Part shown: positions 45,767-54,592 of the stretch, in pieces
How the letters are laid out: each line of letters begins with the position of its first letter
How positions within the stretch are numbered: the first letter of the stretch is position 1
Origin: Arthrobacter sp. Y81
GTDB taxonomy: Bacteria; Actinomycetota; Actinomycetes; Actinomycetales; Micrococcaceae
Direction of reading: 5' to 3'
NCBI RefSeq assembly: GCF_002929335.1
Contig: NZ_PJIL01000003.1
Span: 1-64,000, forward strand
Length of the DNA stretch: 64,000 nucleotides
The notes under the pieces: model-generated
Seen by the model: the letters and a program-made list of their open reading frames with translations, nothing else
Told to the model about the DNA's origin: nothing
The model's database searches: none
Program-made: the position numbers and the translations under genes

Positions 45767-47608
45767 TCACCTCGACGGATTGACGACCATTGCCGACCCG
45801 CCGCCGCGCCGTACGGGCTCGGCAGCAGCGACCATGCGTCCGTCCGGCAGGAATTCGATGGCGGTGGCCGCGCCGATCTCTGCTGCCGATGTGAACGCAT
45901 CACCCGACGGAGTGAACGCGTGGCCGTAGGGAGTGAGTTGGCTTCCGTAGGCCGTGATAAACCCAGGCTCCGCCGTGACCTTCGCTGCATTCCTTTGCGC
46001 CGCACGCGGCTCCGCGACCGCATCGGAGATGTTCATGCCCAGGTCCACCCGGTTCACGATGGTCTGCAGGACGGTGGTGATGATCGTCGATCCGCCGGGC
46101 GAACCGAGGGCGAGGTACGGGTCACCGTCCTTCAGGATGATGGTGGGTGACATCGAGGAGCGCGGACGCTTTCCCGGCTCGATCCGGTTAGGGTCGGTCG
46201 GGCTGTACACGGTGGAGAAGTCGGTGAGCTCGTTGTTGAGCAGGAATCCGCGTCCGGGGACGACGATGCCGGAGCCGCCGGTCTGCTCGATGGTGAGCGT
46301 GTATTCCACCACGTTCCCCCACCTGTCCGCGACCGTCAGGTTGGTGGTCGAAATGTTCTCGGTGTCCTTCTCATCGGCGGGCGCCGCAGCGGCGGCCGGG
46401 CACGCGCCGTCGTACGAGGAGATGTCCCCCGGTGCCACGGGCTTCGTAGCCGCCTCGGCCGGGTTGATCTGGCATGCGCGCTCCTTGCCGAACAGCGGAT
46501 CGGTGAGTTCGTCCGTGGGGACGTCGACAAACGCCGGGTCGCCCACGTACTTGGCGCGGTCCGCAAAGGCGAGTGCACTCGCCTCAAGGTAGTGGTGCAA
46601 GGCCGCGGGCCTGGACATCTCGGAAAGATTGGACGTGTCCAGGATGTTCAGCGCCTCACCCACGGTGGTGCCGCCGCTGCTCGAGGGCGCCATGCCGTAG
46701 ACGTCCAGGCCGCGGTACTCCACATGTGTGGGTGCCTGGTCCAAGGCGCGGTAGGCGGCGAGGTCCTTCGTCGTCATGTGGCCGACCGGAACCGGCAGCG
46801 TCGTGGTGTCCGACTTCGGCGGGGCCTGGACTGCGGCAACGATTTCGTCCGCGACCGGGCCGCGGTAAAAGCCGCGCGTGCCCTTGTCCGCGAGGAGCTC
46901 GTACGTAGCGGCGAGGTCGGGGTTCTTGAAGACACTTCCGACGGCGGGTGCGTCGCCGCCCGGGAGGAAGAGGCTGCTGGTCGACGTAAACGCCTCAAAG
47001 CGGACCTTGTTGTCGAGGGTCTGCTGACGGAACGTTTCGTCGACCAGGAAGCCGCGGGTCGCAACGTCTATGGCAGGTTCCAGGGCATCGTCGAGGTCCA
47101 AGGTCCCCCAGCGCTTGAGTGCACGCTCCCACGTGGCCGGCGTGCCGGGAACGCCAACGGACACCCCGCTGGTGACGAGCTCGGGTGTGAAGTTGTACGG
47201 CTCGCCGGTCGCGGGGTCGATGAAAGCGTCATTCGGCATGGCCTCCGGCGCGGTTTCCCGGCCGTCGATGGTGCCGACCCTGCCGTTCCTTGCGTTGTAG
47301 AAGACGAAGTAGCCGCCGCCGCCGATCCCGGCGCTGTACGGCTCGGTCACGCCCAGGGTCGCGGCAGCGGCGACGGCGGCGTCCGCCGCGTTACCGCCAT
47401 CGCGGAGGATCTCGATAGCCGCTGCGGATGCCTCCGGGTCCACAGTGCTCACCGCGCCGCCGTACCCGGTGGCGGTTGCGGTCTTCTTGATCTCGTGCGG
47501 AACGCTGTCCCCCGGATCCGCGAACGCCGGAGCAGCGACCGCGCCGCTCGTCACGCTCATTGCCAGAGCCGCCGTGAGGGCGGCAATTCGACTTCTCACA
47601 TTAGGCAT
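45767..47608 (-). CDS. ggt: Gamma-glutamyltransferase
   Basis: Predicted 613 residues with a signal peptide (basic start, ALTAALAMSVTSGAVAAPAF, AFA cleavage site). The large-subunit region has GNAADAAVAAAATLGVTEPY and GGYFVFYNARNGRVGTIDGR; the autocatalytic site is STTNLTVADRWGNVVEYT with nucleophile Thr421, and the small subunit continues with GSGIVVPGRGFLLNNELTDF and PGKRPRSSMSPTIIL. It is exported and cleaves or transfers gamma-glutamyl groups from glutathione and similar compounds. Confidence 0.95.
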   Translation of the reverse strand: MPNVRSRIAALTAALAMSVTSGAVAAPAFADPGDSVPHEIKKTATATGYGGAVSTVDPEASAAAIEILRDGGNAADAAVAAAATLGVTEPYSAGIGGGGYFVFYNARNGRVGTIDGRETAPEAMPNDAFIDPATGEPYNFTPELVTSGVSVGVPGTPATWERALKRWGTLDLDDALEPAIDVATRGFLVDETFRQQTLDNKVRFEAFTSTSSLFLPGGDAPAVGSVFKNPDLAATYELLADKGTRGFYRGPVADEIVAAVQAPPKSDTTTLPVPVGHMTTKDLAAYRALDQAPTHVEYRGLDVYGMAPSSSGGTTVGEALNILDTSNLSEMSRPAALHHYLEASALAFADRAKYVGDPAFVDVPTDELTDPLFGKERACQINPAEAATKPVAPGDISSYDGACPAAAAAPADEKDTENISTTNLTVADRWGNVVEYTLTIEQTGGSGIVVPGRGFLLNNELTDFSTVYSPTDPNRIEPGKRPRSSMSPTIILKDGDPYLALGSPGGSTIITTVLQTIVNRVDLGMNISDAVAEPRAAQRNAAKVTAEPGFITAYGSQLTPYGHAFTPSGDAFTSAAEIGAATAIEFLPDGRMVAAAEPVRRGGGSAMVVNPSR

Positions 47609-47702
47609 GGTCGCTCCCGAGTCAGGGTGATGCGAGCTTGAGGGGTGATGGTCACGTTACTCCGCGACAGTGCCACCTTCAACACTTTCCCGCAGGGCCG
47701 GG

Positions 47703-48746
47703 TCAGCGGAGCAGGAGCCGTTTCGCGTCGGCGCCCCGGAATGCCTTCTGGCCTTCCGCCGGGAAGATTCCGGCCAGGAGCCGGTCCGATTCGGACTGTC
47801 CTGCGACGTTGAATGAACCGCCGGTCACCATCAGCTCGTCGGCAGCGGACGCTGTGAACAGGCGCTCGAGCCGGGACCGGACTTCGGCGGGCGTACCGTA
47901 GACGGAGTTGGACAGGCTGCTTTCGACGGCTTCCAGCTCCCGCGCGGTCAGTCCGTTCCACTCCTCCGGATCCACCGGCGCCAGCGCGGCGAATTCGCCC
48001 GTTGACCTCGAACGGGCAAGCGCAACGGCTTCGGGCAACAGCAGCTCCCTTGCGAGCTGCCGGCTCGCTCCCACCGCCACGTTCGCGGAAATCATGACGA
48101 AGGGCCTGTCGAACCATCGTGACGGACGGAACCGGGCACGGTACCTTTCCAGCACCGGCAGTTGTCCGCCCTGATCCGGGCCAAACACGGCCGGGCCGCC
48201 CAGCACCACACCCAGGCCGGCCCGGGCCGCAATATCGGCTCCCGCACCATTGGCCAGCACGAATACCGGCGTTGCCGAGTCGTTCCGTGGCCGTGCCGTG
48301 ATGGGCGCAGAGCCCGCGAGGTATTCCAGGAGTTGGCTCAGGTCCTTTTCGAACCGCTCCGCTTCAGGTTTCCCGGCGCGCAGCGCGCTCCGGACTGCCG
48401 GGGTGAACCCCACTGACCGGCCAAGGCCCAGGTCGATGCGCCCCGGATGAAGGACCTCCAGGGTGGCCGCCTGCTCTGCCACCACGAGGGGTTGGTGGTT
48501 GGGGAGCATGATCCCGCCCGAACCGACCCGGATGGTGCTGGTCCGCGCGGCAATGGCGGCCATGAGCACTGCCGGAGCGGAGCCGGCAATGCCCGGCACC
48601 GCATGGTGTTCTGCCACCCAGAAGCGGTGGTAACCCAGTTCCTCAGCTCTTTGGGCGCGTTCCAGGACCAGGTTCAGGGATTCTGCGGCAGTAGACCCGT
48701 CCAAGGAGTTGGCACGGTCGAGAATGGAGATCCGGGGAAAGGGCAT
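47703..48746 (-). CDS. LLM-class flavin-dependent oxidoreductase (MsnO8-type)
   Basis: Predicted 347 residues from ATG 48746 (MPFPRISILDRA); an in-frame ATG at 48830 would add 28 residues that do not look like the fold start, and neither has a strong ribosome site. Family motifs: YHRFWVAEHHAVPGIAGSAP, VGSGGIMLPNHQPLVVAEQA, LEVLHPGRIDLGLGRSVGF. It belongs to bacterial luciferase-like FMN monooxygenases that use a flavin to oxidise small organic compounds; the substrate is unknown. Confidence 0.88.
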   Translation of the reverse strand: MPFPRISILDRANSLDGSTAAESLNLVLERAQRAEELGYHRFWVAEHHAVPGIAGSAPAVLMAAIAARTSTIRVGSGGIMLPNHQPLVVAEQAATLEVLHPGRIDLGLGRSVGFTPAVRSALRAGKPEAERFEKDLSQLLEYLAGSAPITARPRNDSATPVFVLANGAGADIAARAGLGVVLGGPAVFGPDQGGQLPVLERYRARFRPSRWFDRPFVMISANVAVGASRQLARELLLPEAVALARSRSTGEFAALAPVDPEEWNGLTARELEAVESSLSNSVYGTPAEVRSRLERLFTASAADELMVTGGSFNVAGQSESDRLLAGIFPAEGQKAFRGADAKRLLLR

Positions 48747-48902
48747 ACTGCTGGAACCACACCGCCCGGGGAGGAATTCCCAGCGGCGGACGCCGCCTAC
48801 CGAGAGCTCAAGCACCACCAGGTCCGTCATCGACGACGTGCTTACACGGCGGCCCAGAGGGATCTGCTTACAATCGAACCTCCAGCATCTAACAAGGGAA
48901 CC

Positions 48903-49241
48903 ATGAAGAAACTCACCACGGCCCTGCTCGCCGCCGGCCTCATCCTCTCCGCGTCCGCGTGCTCGGCACCGGCGAAACTGACTACCGAACAAACCTGCGA
49001 CCGGATCAAGATCGTTGTGTCCAACCCAAGCGCCAGCGCCGGCAAGACCGGAATGAACATCCTCGCCAACCGGCTTCGCCCCCTCATCAGTGGCGCCTCG
49101 GACGAGCTGAAGCCCTCTGTGGAAGCGATCGTGGCATGGGCCGACGAGTCCGCGAAAGAGAGCCCCGACGAAGAGAAGCTGGGAACGCTGACAGCTGACT
49201 ACCAGAAGGCCGGCAGCACGTTCGGACAGCTCTGCAGCTAG
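48903..49241 (+). CDS. Small predicted lipoprotein
   Basis: Predicted 112 residues. MKKLTTALLAAGLILSASAC ends in a lipobox with Cys20, so the mature protein is anchored to the outer face of the membrane. The rest is helical and polar (TTEQTCDRIKIVVSNPSASA; DELKPSVEAIVAWADESAKE). AAGGGAACC precedes the ATG. Function unknown; divergent from the flavin oxidoreductase. Confidence 0.75.
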   Translation: MKKLTTALLAAGLILSASACSAPAKLTTEQTCDRIKIVVSNPSASAGKTGMNILANRLRPLISGASDELKPSVEAIVAWADESAKESPDEEKLGTLTADYQKAGSTFGQLCS

Positions 49242-49261
49242 GCGCCCGGCAATGTAGGACG

Positions 49262-50536
49262 CTAAGGCGGCGGGGACTCCGCGTTCGTCGTGTCGGCCGC
49301 GGCGCTGGCCAGGTCGGCCGGGGGTCCCTGCCGGCGGCTCGCCAGTAGGAACGGCACGGCGATCAGCTGGATTACGCCGCCGATCGCCAGCGAGGCCGGG
49401 TAGCCGTAGACATCGGCGGCCCGGCCCAGCAGCGGCTGGACTACCACGCCGCCGCCTGATCCAATAAGCGAGTCGAAGCTGAGGACTGTTGCGCGCTGCT
49501 TCGAGGCGATCATGTCGTTCAGATAGGCCTGACGGACCGGAACGCCCGCCGCGTCGACCAGCGCCCAGAGTGCCAACAGCGCCAGCGCCACCCAGAACAC
49601 CTGGGTGAACCCGAGCACCACCAGGATCATTGCGCTGACGCCGCCGCTCAGAATCAGCACTGTGGTGCGTTTGCGGACCAGGCGCCGGATGCGGGGGGCC
49701 ACCCATCCGCCGAGCACTTCCGCTCCGGCGACGATGGCGGCAGCCAGGCCCGCCACGGAGTACGCACGCGGGTCGCCGAAGAGCTGGAGCAGGTACGGCT
49801 GCAGAGCGTAGAACACATAGATTCCGACGCCGGCGCTGAACGGCGCGGCCAGCATCACGTAGCGTACCGGCGGATTTTTCAAACCGTTCTCGATCGAGGC
49901 GGCAAGAACGGCACGGGTCGCCTGGAGTGGGTGCGTGGAGCGCTCGGGCGTGAACCCGACGTCGTGCATGAGCCAAAAGGCAACCACAAACATGGCCAGG
50001 AGCACCCCCACGCGCAACAGGAACGGCACACCGAGGTCAGTGACCTGGGCGATCACGCCGCCGGCCACCGATCCGACGAGCATCGCGACGCCCGAGACCA
50101 TCACACCGCGCCCAAGCACCGCCTCCAGGCCACCTTCATAGCCCGAGAACCGCAGCGCGTCCACGAGCCAGGCCTCGACCGCGCCGGAGAAGAACGTGAA
50201 TCCGAGTCCCAGCAAAACCGAAACTACGGCCCATGCCCAGAACGGGGCCGAAAGCTGCCAGAGCACGTAGTACAGGTAGGTCGATCCGGCCAGCGTCACC
50301 GTGCCAAGCAAGAATGAAACGCGGCGTCCCCAGCCGTCGGCAACAACGCCCGTGGGCACCTCGAACAGCACCATGCCGGCGGTGAAGAACGCGTTTGCGG
50401 CGAAGGCTTCAAGGTTGCTGAGCCCGGCGTCCAGGAGGAAGAGGGTGTTGATCCCCCAGATGAACGAGGCCGCAAGCGTATTGCCCAGCGTCAACGTGAG
50501 GTAGATGCGCTGAATCTTTCGGGCGTCGGCGTTCAT
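49262..50536 (-). CDS. MFS transporter (drug-exporter-like)
   Basis: Predicted 424 residues from ATG 50536, with about 12 membrane helices; a GTG at 50608 would add 24 polar residues. The motif-A loop is VVADGWGRRVSFLLGTVTLA and helix 4 is FTFFSGAVEAWLVDALRFSG. The N-half to C-half arrangement and the GGGVVVQPLLGRAADVYGYP segment match small-molecule efflux or uptake MFS proteins. Substrate not readable. It lies between the lipoprotein and YqeY genes, alone on its transcript. Confidence 0.88.
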   Translation of the reverse strand: MNADARKIQRIYLTLTLGNTLAASFIWGINTLFLLDAGLSNLEAFAANAFFTAGMVLFEVPTGVVADGWGRRVSFLLGTVTLAGSTYLYYVLWQLSAPFWAWAVVSVLLGLGFTFFSGAVEAWLVDALRFSGYEGGLEAVLGRGVMVSGVAMLVGSVAGGVIAQVTDLGVPFLLRVGVLLAMFVVAFWLMHDVGFTPERSTHPLQATRAVLAASIENGLKNPPVRYVMLAAPFSAGVGIYVFYALQPYLLQLFGDPRAYSVAGLAAAIVAGAEVLGGWVAPRIRRLVRKRTTVLILSGGVSAMILVVLGFTQVFWVALALLALWALVDAAGVPVRQAYLNDMIASKQRATVLSFDSLIGSGGGVVVQPLLGRAADVYGYPASLAIGGVIQLIAVPFLLASRRQGPPADLASAAADTTNAESPPP

Positions 50537-50653
50537 CTCGTCGGCGTTCCCGCCACCGGCTAGAGGGGGAAGCACGAGCCCATTCTCGTCCCGTTGGCCC
50601 GCGCGCACCAGAGCAGGCGTGGTCAGCTGGTGTGCACGGAGTTCAGCGGGTAC

Positions 50654-51118
50654 TTAGGCGAGGCGGCTCCGGACGATCTCGCTGACGGTCTTCCCGTCGA
50701 ATCGTCCGGCGACCTTGGCGGTGACCGGCTTCATGACGGCGCCCATCTGGCGGATGGACGGTTCCTGGCCGTCGGCCTTCAGCCCTGCAATGGCATCGTC
50801 GACGATGGCTTCGACCTCATCACGGGTCAGGGCTTTGGGCAGGTAGGCCTCGATGACCTCGGCTTCGGCGATTTCGGCGGCAGCCCGGTCGGATTCCCCG
50901 GCTTCGGTGTAGATCTTTGCGGTGTCGCGGCGTTTGGCTGCTTCCTTCTGGAGCAGGGCCGTTACCTGGGTGTCGTCCAGTTCGACAGGGGTCTTGCCGG
51001 ACTTCTCACGCGTTTCGATCTCGCCAAGGACGTTGCGCACCGTGGTGAGCGCCACCTTGTTCCTGTCTTTCATGTGGATAACAACGTCGCTGTGGAGGCG
51101 TTCCTTGAGGGTGGTCAT
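50654..51118 (-). CDS. GatB/YqeY domain protein
   Basis: Predicted 154 residues. TLKERLHSDVVIHMKDRNKV starts the family's helical domain; it ends with IRQMGAVMKPVTAKVAGRFD and GKTVSEIVRSRL. YqeY proteins carry the tRNA-binding tail domain of GatB without the rest; their precise role is unknown, though tRNA amidation is inferred. Confidence 0.92.
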   Translation of the reverse strand: MTTLKERLHSDVVIHMKDRNKVALTTVRNVLGEIETREKSGKTPVELDDTQVTALLQKEAAKRRDTAKIYTEAGESDRAAAEIAEAEVIEAYLPKALTRDEVEAIVDDAIAGLKADGQEPSIRQMGAVMKPVTAKVAGRFDGKTVSEIVRSRLA

Positions 51119-51169
51119 GGTGTTCTCGTTTCGTTGGGCTTGTTTCCATTGTCCCCGGTCATTGCTTCA

Positions 51170-51252
51170 TCACTCCCACGACGCGACGATGGAGTGCACG
51201 GCCCGATAGCCCTGCGCCGTCTTTGTCCATGCCTTGTAGGTGAGGCCTGGAC
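51170..51252 (-). pseudogene. Possible 3' coding remnant upstream of YqeY
   Basis: On the minus strand the frame ending at 51170-51172 reads LTYKAWTKTAQGYRAVHSIV before ASWE and the stop, a composition that looks coding; a stop closes the frame a few codons upstream. The 27-codon tail may be left from a deleted gene. I do not recognise the family, and chance is possible. Confidence 0.25.
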
Positions 51253-51336
51253 GGCTTCACCGAGACGCCTTTCAGGCCGCGCGGTCATCATCCAGCACTG
51301 CGTCCATGGATGCGTGACGCAGATCATGGAAAACCC

Positions 51337-51366
51337 TTGACAAACTTGTACAACTCTTTCCATACT
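51337..51366 (+). promoter_or_regulatory. Promoter and operator of the LacI-uxu operon
   Basis: TTGACA (51337-51342) and CATACT (51361-51366) with an 18-base spacer. Inside the spacer lies the perfect palindrome TTGTACAA (51346-51353), so a LacI-family repressor bound there would exclude RNA polymerase. The arrangement predicts autoregulation of the LacI gene and control of the downstream operon. Confidence 0.6.
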
Positions 51367-51403
51367 TGAGGAGAAGAGTTTCAACGAGGCAACTGGAGGA
51401 CTG

Positions 51404-52393
51404 ATGTCGGCAAAACTCACGGACGTCGCAAAACTGGCAGGGGTATCCCTGGCAACGGCGTCCCGGGCGTTCGGGGATCCCGGACGGCTGGCAGCGGACA
51501 CACGGCAAAAAGTCATGGCAGCAGCCACCGAGCTGGGCTATGACGTACCGGGACTCACCGGCAGCAGGACCTTCGGCGTCATTGTGCCGGACATCTCCAA
51601 CGCCGTCTTCGCGGCGCTCATCAAGGCCATCCAGAACCAGGCCTGGCACGGCCGACACCGCATGGTGCTGGCCGACACTGCCGAATCTTCCTCACGCGAA
51701 CGCGATCACTTGGAGTCCTTGGCTGCCGGCGTAGACGGCATCATCCTCTGCTCCCCCCGCCTGCCCTCGGCGCAGATCCACCAGCTTGTGGGCAACGCGC
51801 CGCTCGTGGTCATCAACGGCGAGGCCGATCACGCAGCCCGCGTGCTGATGGACGCCGGCGAAGGCCTCCGCCAGGCAGTGGAACACCTCCACGCCCTTGG
51901 CCACCGCAAACTTGCCTATATTCCGGGACCGGCCTCGTCCTGGGCCAATGGCCAGCGGCTCGCAGCAATCACCCGCTTCTGTGCCGAACGGGGCTTTGAA
52001 CTGGTCACCGTGGGAAACCAGAATGCAACGGTCGACGGCGGGCTCGCAGCCGCCGCCTCGGTGGTCGCCAGCGGGGCCACCGCCGTCATCGCCTACAACG
52101 ACCTGGTAGCCATCGGGATGCTCGCAGGGGCCCGCTCGCTCGGTTACCACTGCCCCGAGGACATCAGTGTGGTGGGCATCGATGACCTGGATATCGCTGC
52201 CGCCGCCGAACCCGGGCTTACGTCGATCCGGGTTCCCATCGAGCGAAGCGGGTCCCTGGGACTCGAGCTTCTCCTCGAACAAATGTCCGGCAAGCCAATT
52301 GCCACCGAGGCAGTCCACCTCAGTTCACAACTCATCGTGCGCGGCTCCACCTTCGCGGCACGCAACGCAGACCAAGCAATCCAGGGAAAGTAA
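51404..52393 (+). CDS. LacI family repressor of the hexonate operon
   Basis: Predicted 329 residues. The N-terminal helix-turn-helix reads LTDVAKLAGVSLATASRAFG, with a hinge helix and the periplasmic-binding-like core (TFGVIVPDISNAVFAALIKA; GIDDLDIAAAAEPGLTSIRV). First gene of the operon, directly upstream of the hydroxyacid dehydrogenase by two bases. Its effector is probably a sugar acid intermediate such as KDG or mannonate (inference). Confidence 0.93.
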   Translation: MSAKLTDVAKLAGVSLATASRAFGDPGRLAADTRQKVMAAATELGYDVPGLTGSRTFGVIVPDISNAVFAALIKAIQNQAWHGRHRMVLADTAESSSRERDHLESLAAGVDGIILCSPRLPSAQIHQLVGNAPLVVINGEADHAARVLMDAGEGLRQAVEHLHALGHRKLAYIPGPASSWANGQRLAAITRFCAERGFELVTVGNQNATVDGGLAAAASVVASGATAVIAYNDLVAIGMLAGARSLGYHCPEDISVVGIDDLDIAAAAEPGLTSIRVPIERSGSLGLELLLEQMSGKPIATEAVHLSSQLIVRGSTFAARNADQAIQGK

Positions 52394-52395
52394 CC

Positions 52396-53376
52396 ATGAG
52401 AATTGTCATTGCTGACTCCAATCTGATGTCCCAAAGAGCCACGTTCGAGGCCGCCCTCCCCGAAGGAACCACCGCATCGTGGCATGACAGCTGGAACGAA
52501 CACTCGGTCCTAACTGACCTCAAAGACGCGGACGTCTACGTGGGACCACGGTTCACCGAAGCCATGGGCGCGGCGGCCCCGAACGTCCGCCTGGTTCATG
52601 TGGCCGGGGCCGGCTACGACGGCATCGAAGCCGACGCCCTGCCGGTCGGAGCTGTCTGCGCCAACACGTTCCATCACGAAAGTTCCATTGCCGAGCACAT
52701 CGCCGCTGTCCTCGTTGCCCTTCGCCGCAACCTGATCGGACAGGACGCCGCCCTGCGCACGGGCATATGGTCCTCCTCCGTTTACTCCTCGGAGATCCGC
52801 CAGCCGGAAACGCTGCGCGGAGCTGTGGTGACGTTCCTGGGGTTCGGCCACATCGGGGGTGCCGCATGGAACCTGCTCCAGGCTTTTGGCGCCGAGGGCA
52901 TCGCCATCACCCGCAGCGGCACGGTGGATCCGCAGGCAAATTCGCTGCGCTGGGCCGGCCCCACCGAACGGCTGGCCGAGGCGCTCAGCGAATCGGACAT
53001 CCTGGTCATCAGCATCCCGCTGACGGACGAGACCACGGGCTTGGTGAGTTCCGCCCAGCTCGACGACCTTGGCCCGGACGGGCTGCTGGTCAACGTGGCC
53101 CGCGGTCCGATTGTCGATGAAACTGCGCTGTACGAGGCACTCAAGGACCGCAGGATCGCCGGCGCCGCCATCGACACGTGGTACCAGTATCCGGGCCCCG
53201 ACGGCCGCGGCGAGCCATCCACAATGCCGTTCGGCCGGCTGGACAACATCATCATGACCCCGCACTCCTCCGGCGTCACCGCGGAAACCTTCCGCGGCCG
53301 CGCACGGGAAATCGCGGAAAACATCACCCGCCTGTCCAAGAACGAACCGATCAAGAATGTTGTGATCTCCCGATGA
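52396..53376 (+). CDS. D-2-hydroxyacid dehydrogenase of the hexonate operon
   Basis: Predicted 326 residues. NAD-binding [21 protein letters not shown] motif (read here as [20 protein letters not shown]), the Arg of [20 protein letters not shown] and the His of [20 protein letters not shown]. It is the first structural gene after the repressor and overlaps manD (ATGA). Reductions of 2-keto- or 5-keto-hexonates by such enzymes are known, so it may act on a keto-gluconate; this is inference. Confidence 0.9.
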   Translation: MRIVIADSNLMSQRATFEAALPEGTTASWHDSWNEHSVLTDLKDADVYVGPRFTEAMGAAAPNVRLVHVAGAGYDGIEADALPVGAVCANTFHHESSIAEHIAAVLVALRRNLIGQDAALRTGIWSSSVYSSEIRQPETLRGAVVTFLGFGHIGGAAWNLLQAFGAEGIAITRSGTVDPQANSLRWAGPTERLAEALSESDILVISIPLTDETTGLVSSAQLDDLGPDGLLVNVARGPIVDETALYEALKDRRIAGAAIDTWYQYPGPDGRGEPSTMPFGRLDNIIMTPHSSGVTAETFRGRAREIAENITRLSKNEPIKNVVISR

Positions 53377-54590
53377 CCCGCAAAATCGTCGACGTCGACG
53401 TCCTGGTGACCAGCCCCAGCCGAAACTTTGTCACCCTCAAAATCACTACCGATGACGGTATCGTCGGCTGGGGCGACGCCACCCTGAACGGCCGCGAACT
53501 GTCAGTGGCCAGCTACCTGCGCGACCACCTGGCCCCCGCACTGCTGGGCAGGGACGCCGACCGGATCGAAGACACCTGGCAGTACTTCTATCGCGGCGCG
53601 TACTGGCGCCGCGGACCGGTGACCATGGCTGCGATCGGGGCCATCGACCTGGCCCTGTGGGACATCAAGGGCAAAGCCCTCGGCGTCCCCGTTTATCAGC
53701 TCCTGGGCGGTGCGGCCCGCGACAAAATCCTCACGTACACCCACGCCACGGGCTGGGACCTCCCCGAGCTCCTGGACTCCGTTGACCAGCGCCGCGAACA
53801 GGGCTTCCGGGCCGTCCGCGCCCAGTCCGGCGTTCCCGGCCTGGACAAGGTTTACGGCGTCACGAAGGGCGCCGCCAGCTACGAACCCGCCGGCCGCGGT
53901 GCCGGGCCCGTTGAAGAGGACTGGGACACCTCCGCCTACCTGCGCCACGCCCCAAAGATCCTTTCGGCCGTCCGGGAGCACGTCGGACCGGAACTGAAGC
54001 TGCTCCACGACGTCCACCACCGGCTCAACCCCACCGAAGCCGCGCGCCTGGCACGCTCACTGGAGGACGTGGACCTGTTCTGGCTCGAAGATGTGACGCC
54101 GGCCGAAAACCAGCGGCTGCTCCGCACCCTGCGCCAGCAGACCACCATCCCCTTGGCCATCGGCGAAGTCTTCAACACCGTCTGGGACTGCGAACAGCTC
54201 ATCACCGAACGGCTCATCGACTTCATCCGCACCGCCGTCGTCCACGCCGGAGGCATCTCCCACGTCCGCAAGATCCTGGCACTGGCCGAGGTCTACCAGA
54301 TCAAGGGCGCCCCGCACGGGCCCTCGGATGTCTCCCCCATTAACCTCTCCGCCTCATTGCACCTGGGACTGGCCACCAGCAACTTCGCCATCCAGGAATA
54401 CATGGGCTACGACCCCCTCGTCTCCGAGGTGTTCCGTTCCAGCTTCCGCTTCGAGGACGGCTACCTCCACCCAGGCGACGAACCCGGCCTCGGCGTGCAG
54501 GTGGACGAAGCGGCTGCTGCCCGCTTCCCGTACAAGCAGGCCTACCTGCCCATCGCCCGTGAGCTCGACGGCTCCATGAAGGACTGGTGA
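53373..54590 (+). CDS. manD: D-mannonate dehydratase (ManD, enolase superfamily)
   Basis: Predicted 405 residues. The enolase-superfamily metal ligands are spaced as expected: Asp213 ([11 protein letters not shown]), Glu239 ([11 protein letters not shown]) and Glu265 ([12 protein letters not shown]). Other ManD marks: [14 protein letters not shown] and [19 protein letters not shown]. It would dehydrate D-mannonate (some members D-gluconate) to 2-keto-3-deoxygluconate. It overlaps the hydroxyacid dehydrogenase and is followed by uxuB with 2 bases between stop and ATG. Confidence 0.92.
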   Translation: MTRKIVDVDVLVTSPSRNFVTLKITTDDGIVGWGDATLNGRELSVASYLRDHLAPALLGRDADRIEDTWQYFYRGAYWRRGPVTMAAIGAIDLALWDIKGKALGVPVYQLLGGAARDKILTYTHATGWDLPELLDSVDQRREQGFRAVRAQSGVPGLDKVYGVTKGAASYEPAGRGAGPVEEDWDTSAYLRHAPKILSAVREHVGPELKLLHDVHHRLNPTEAARLARSLEDVDLFWLEDVTPAENQRLLRTLRQQTTIPLAIGEVFNTVWDCEQLITERLIDFIRTAVVHAGGISHVRKILALAEVYQIKGAPHGPSDVSPINLSASLHLGLATSNFAIQEYMGYDPLVSEVFRSSFRFEDGYLHPGDEPGLGVQVDEAAAARFPYKQAYLPIARELDGSMKDW

Positions 54591-54592
54591 CC

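Noticed and set aside
47703..49976. One minus-strand frame of 757 codons covering the LLM oxidoreductase and the lipoprotein and MFS genes.
   Set aside because: Only the part from 48746 down matches a protein family; the N-terminal 400 codons are antisense to real genes and have no motif or ribosome site.
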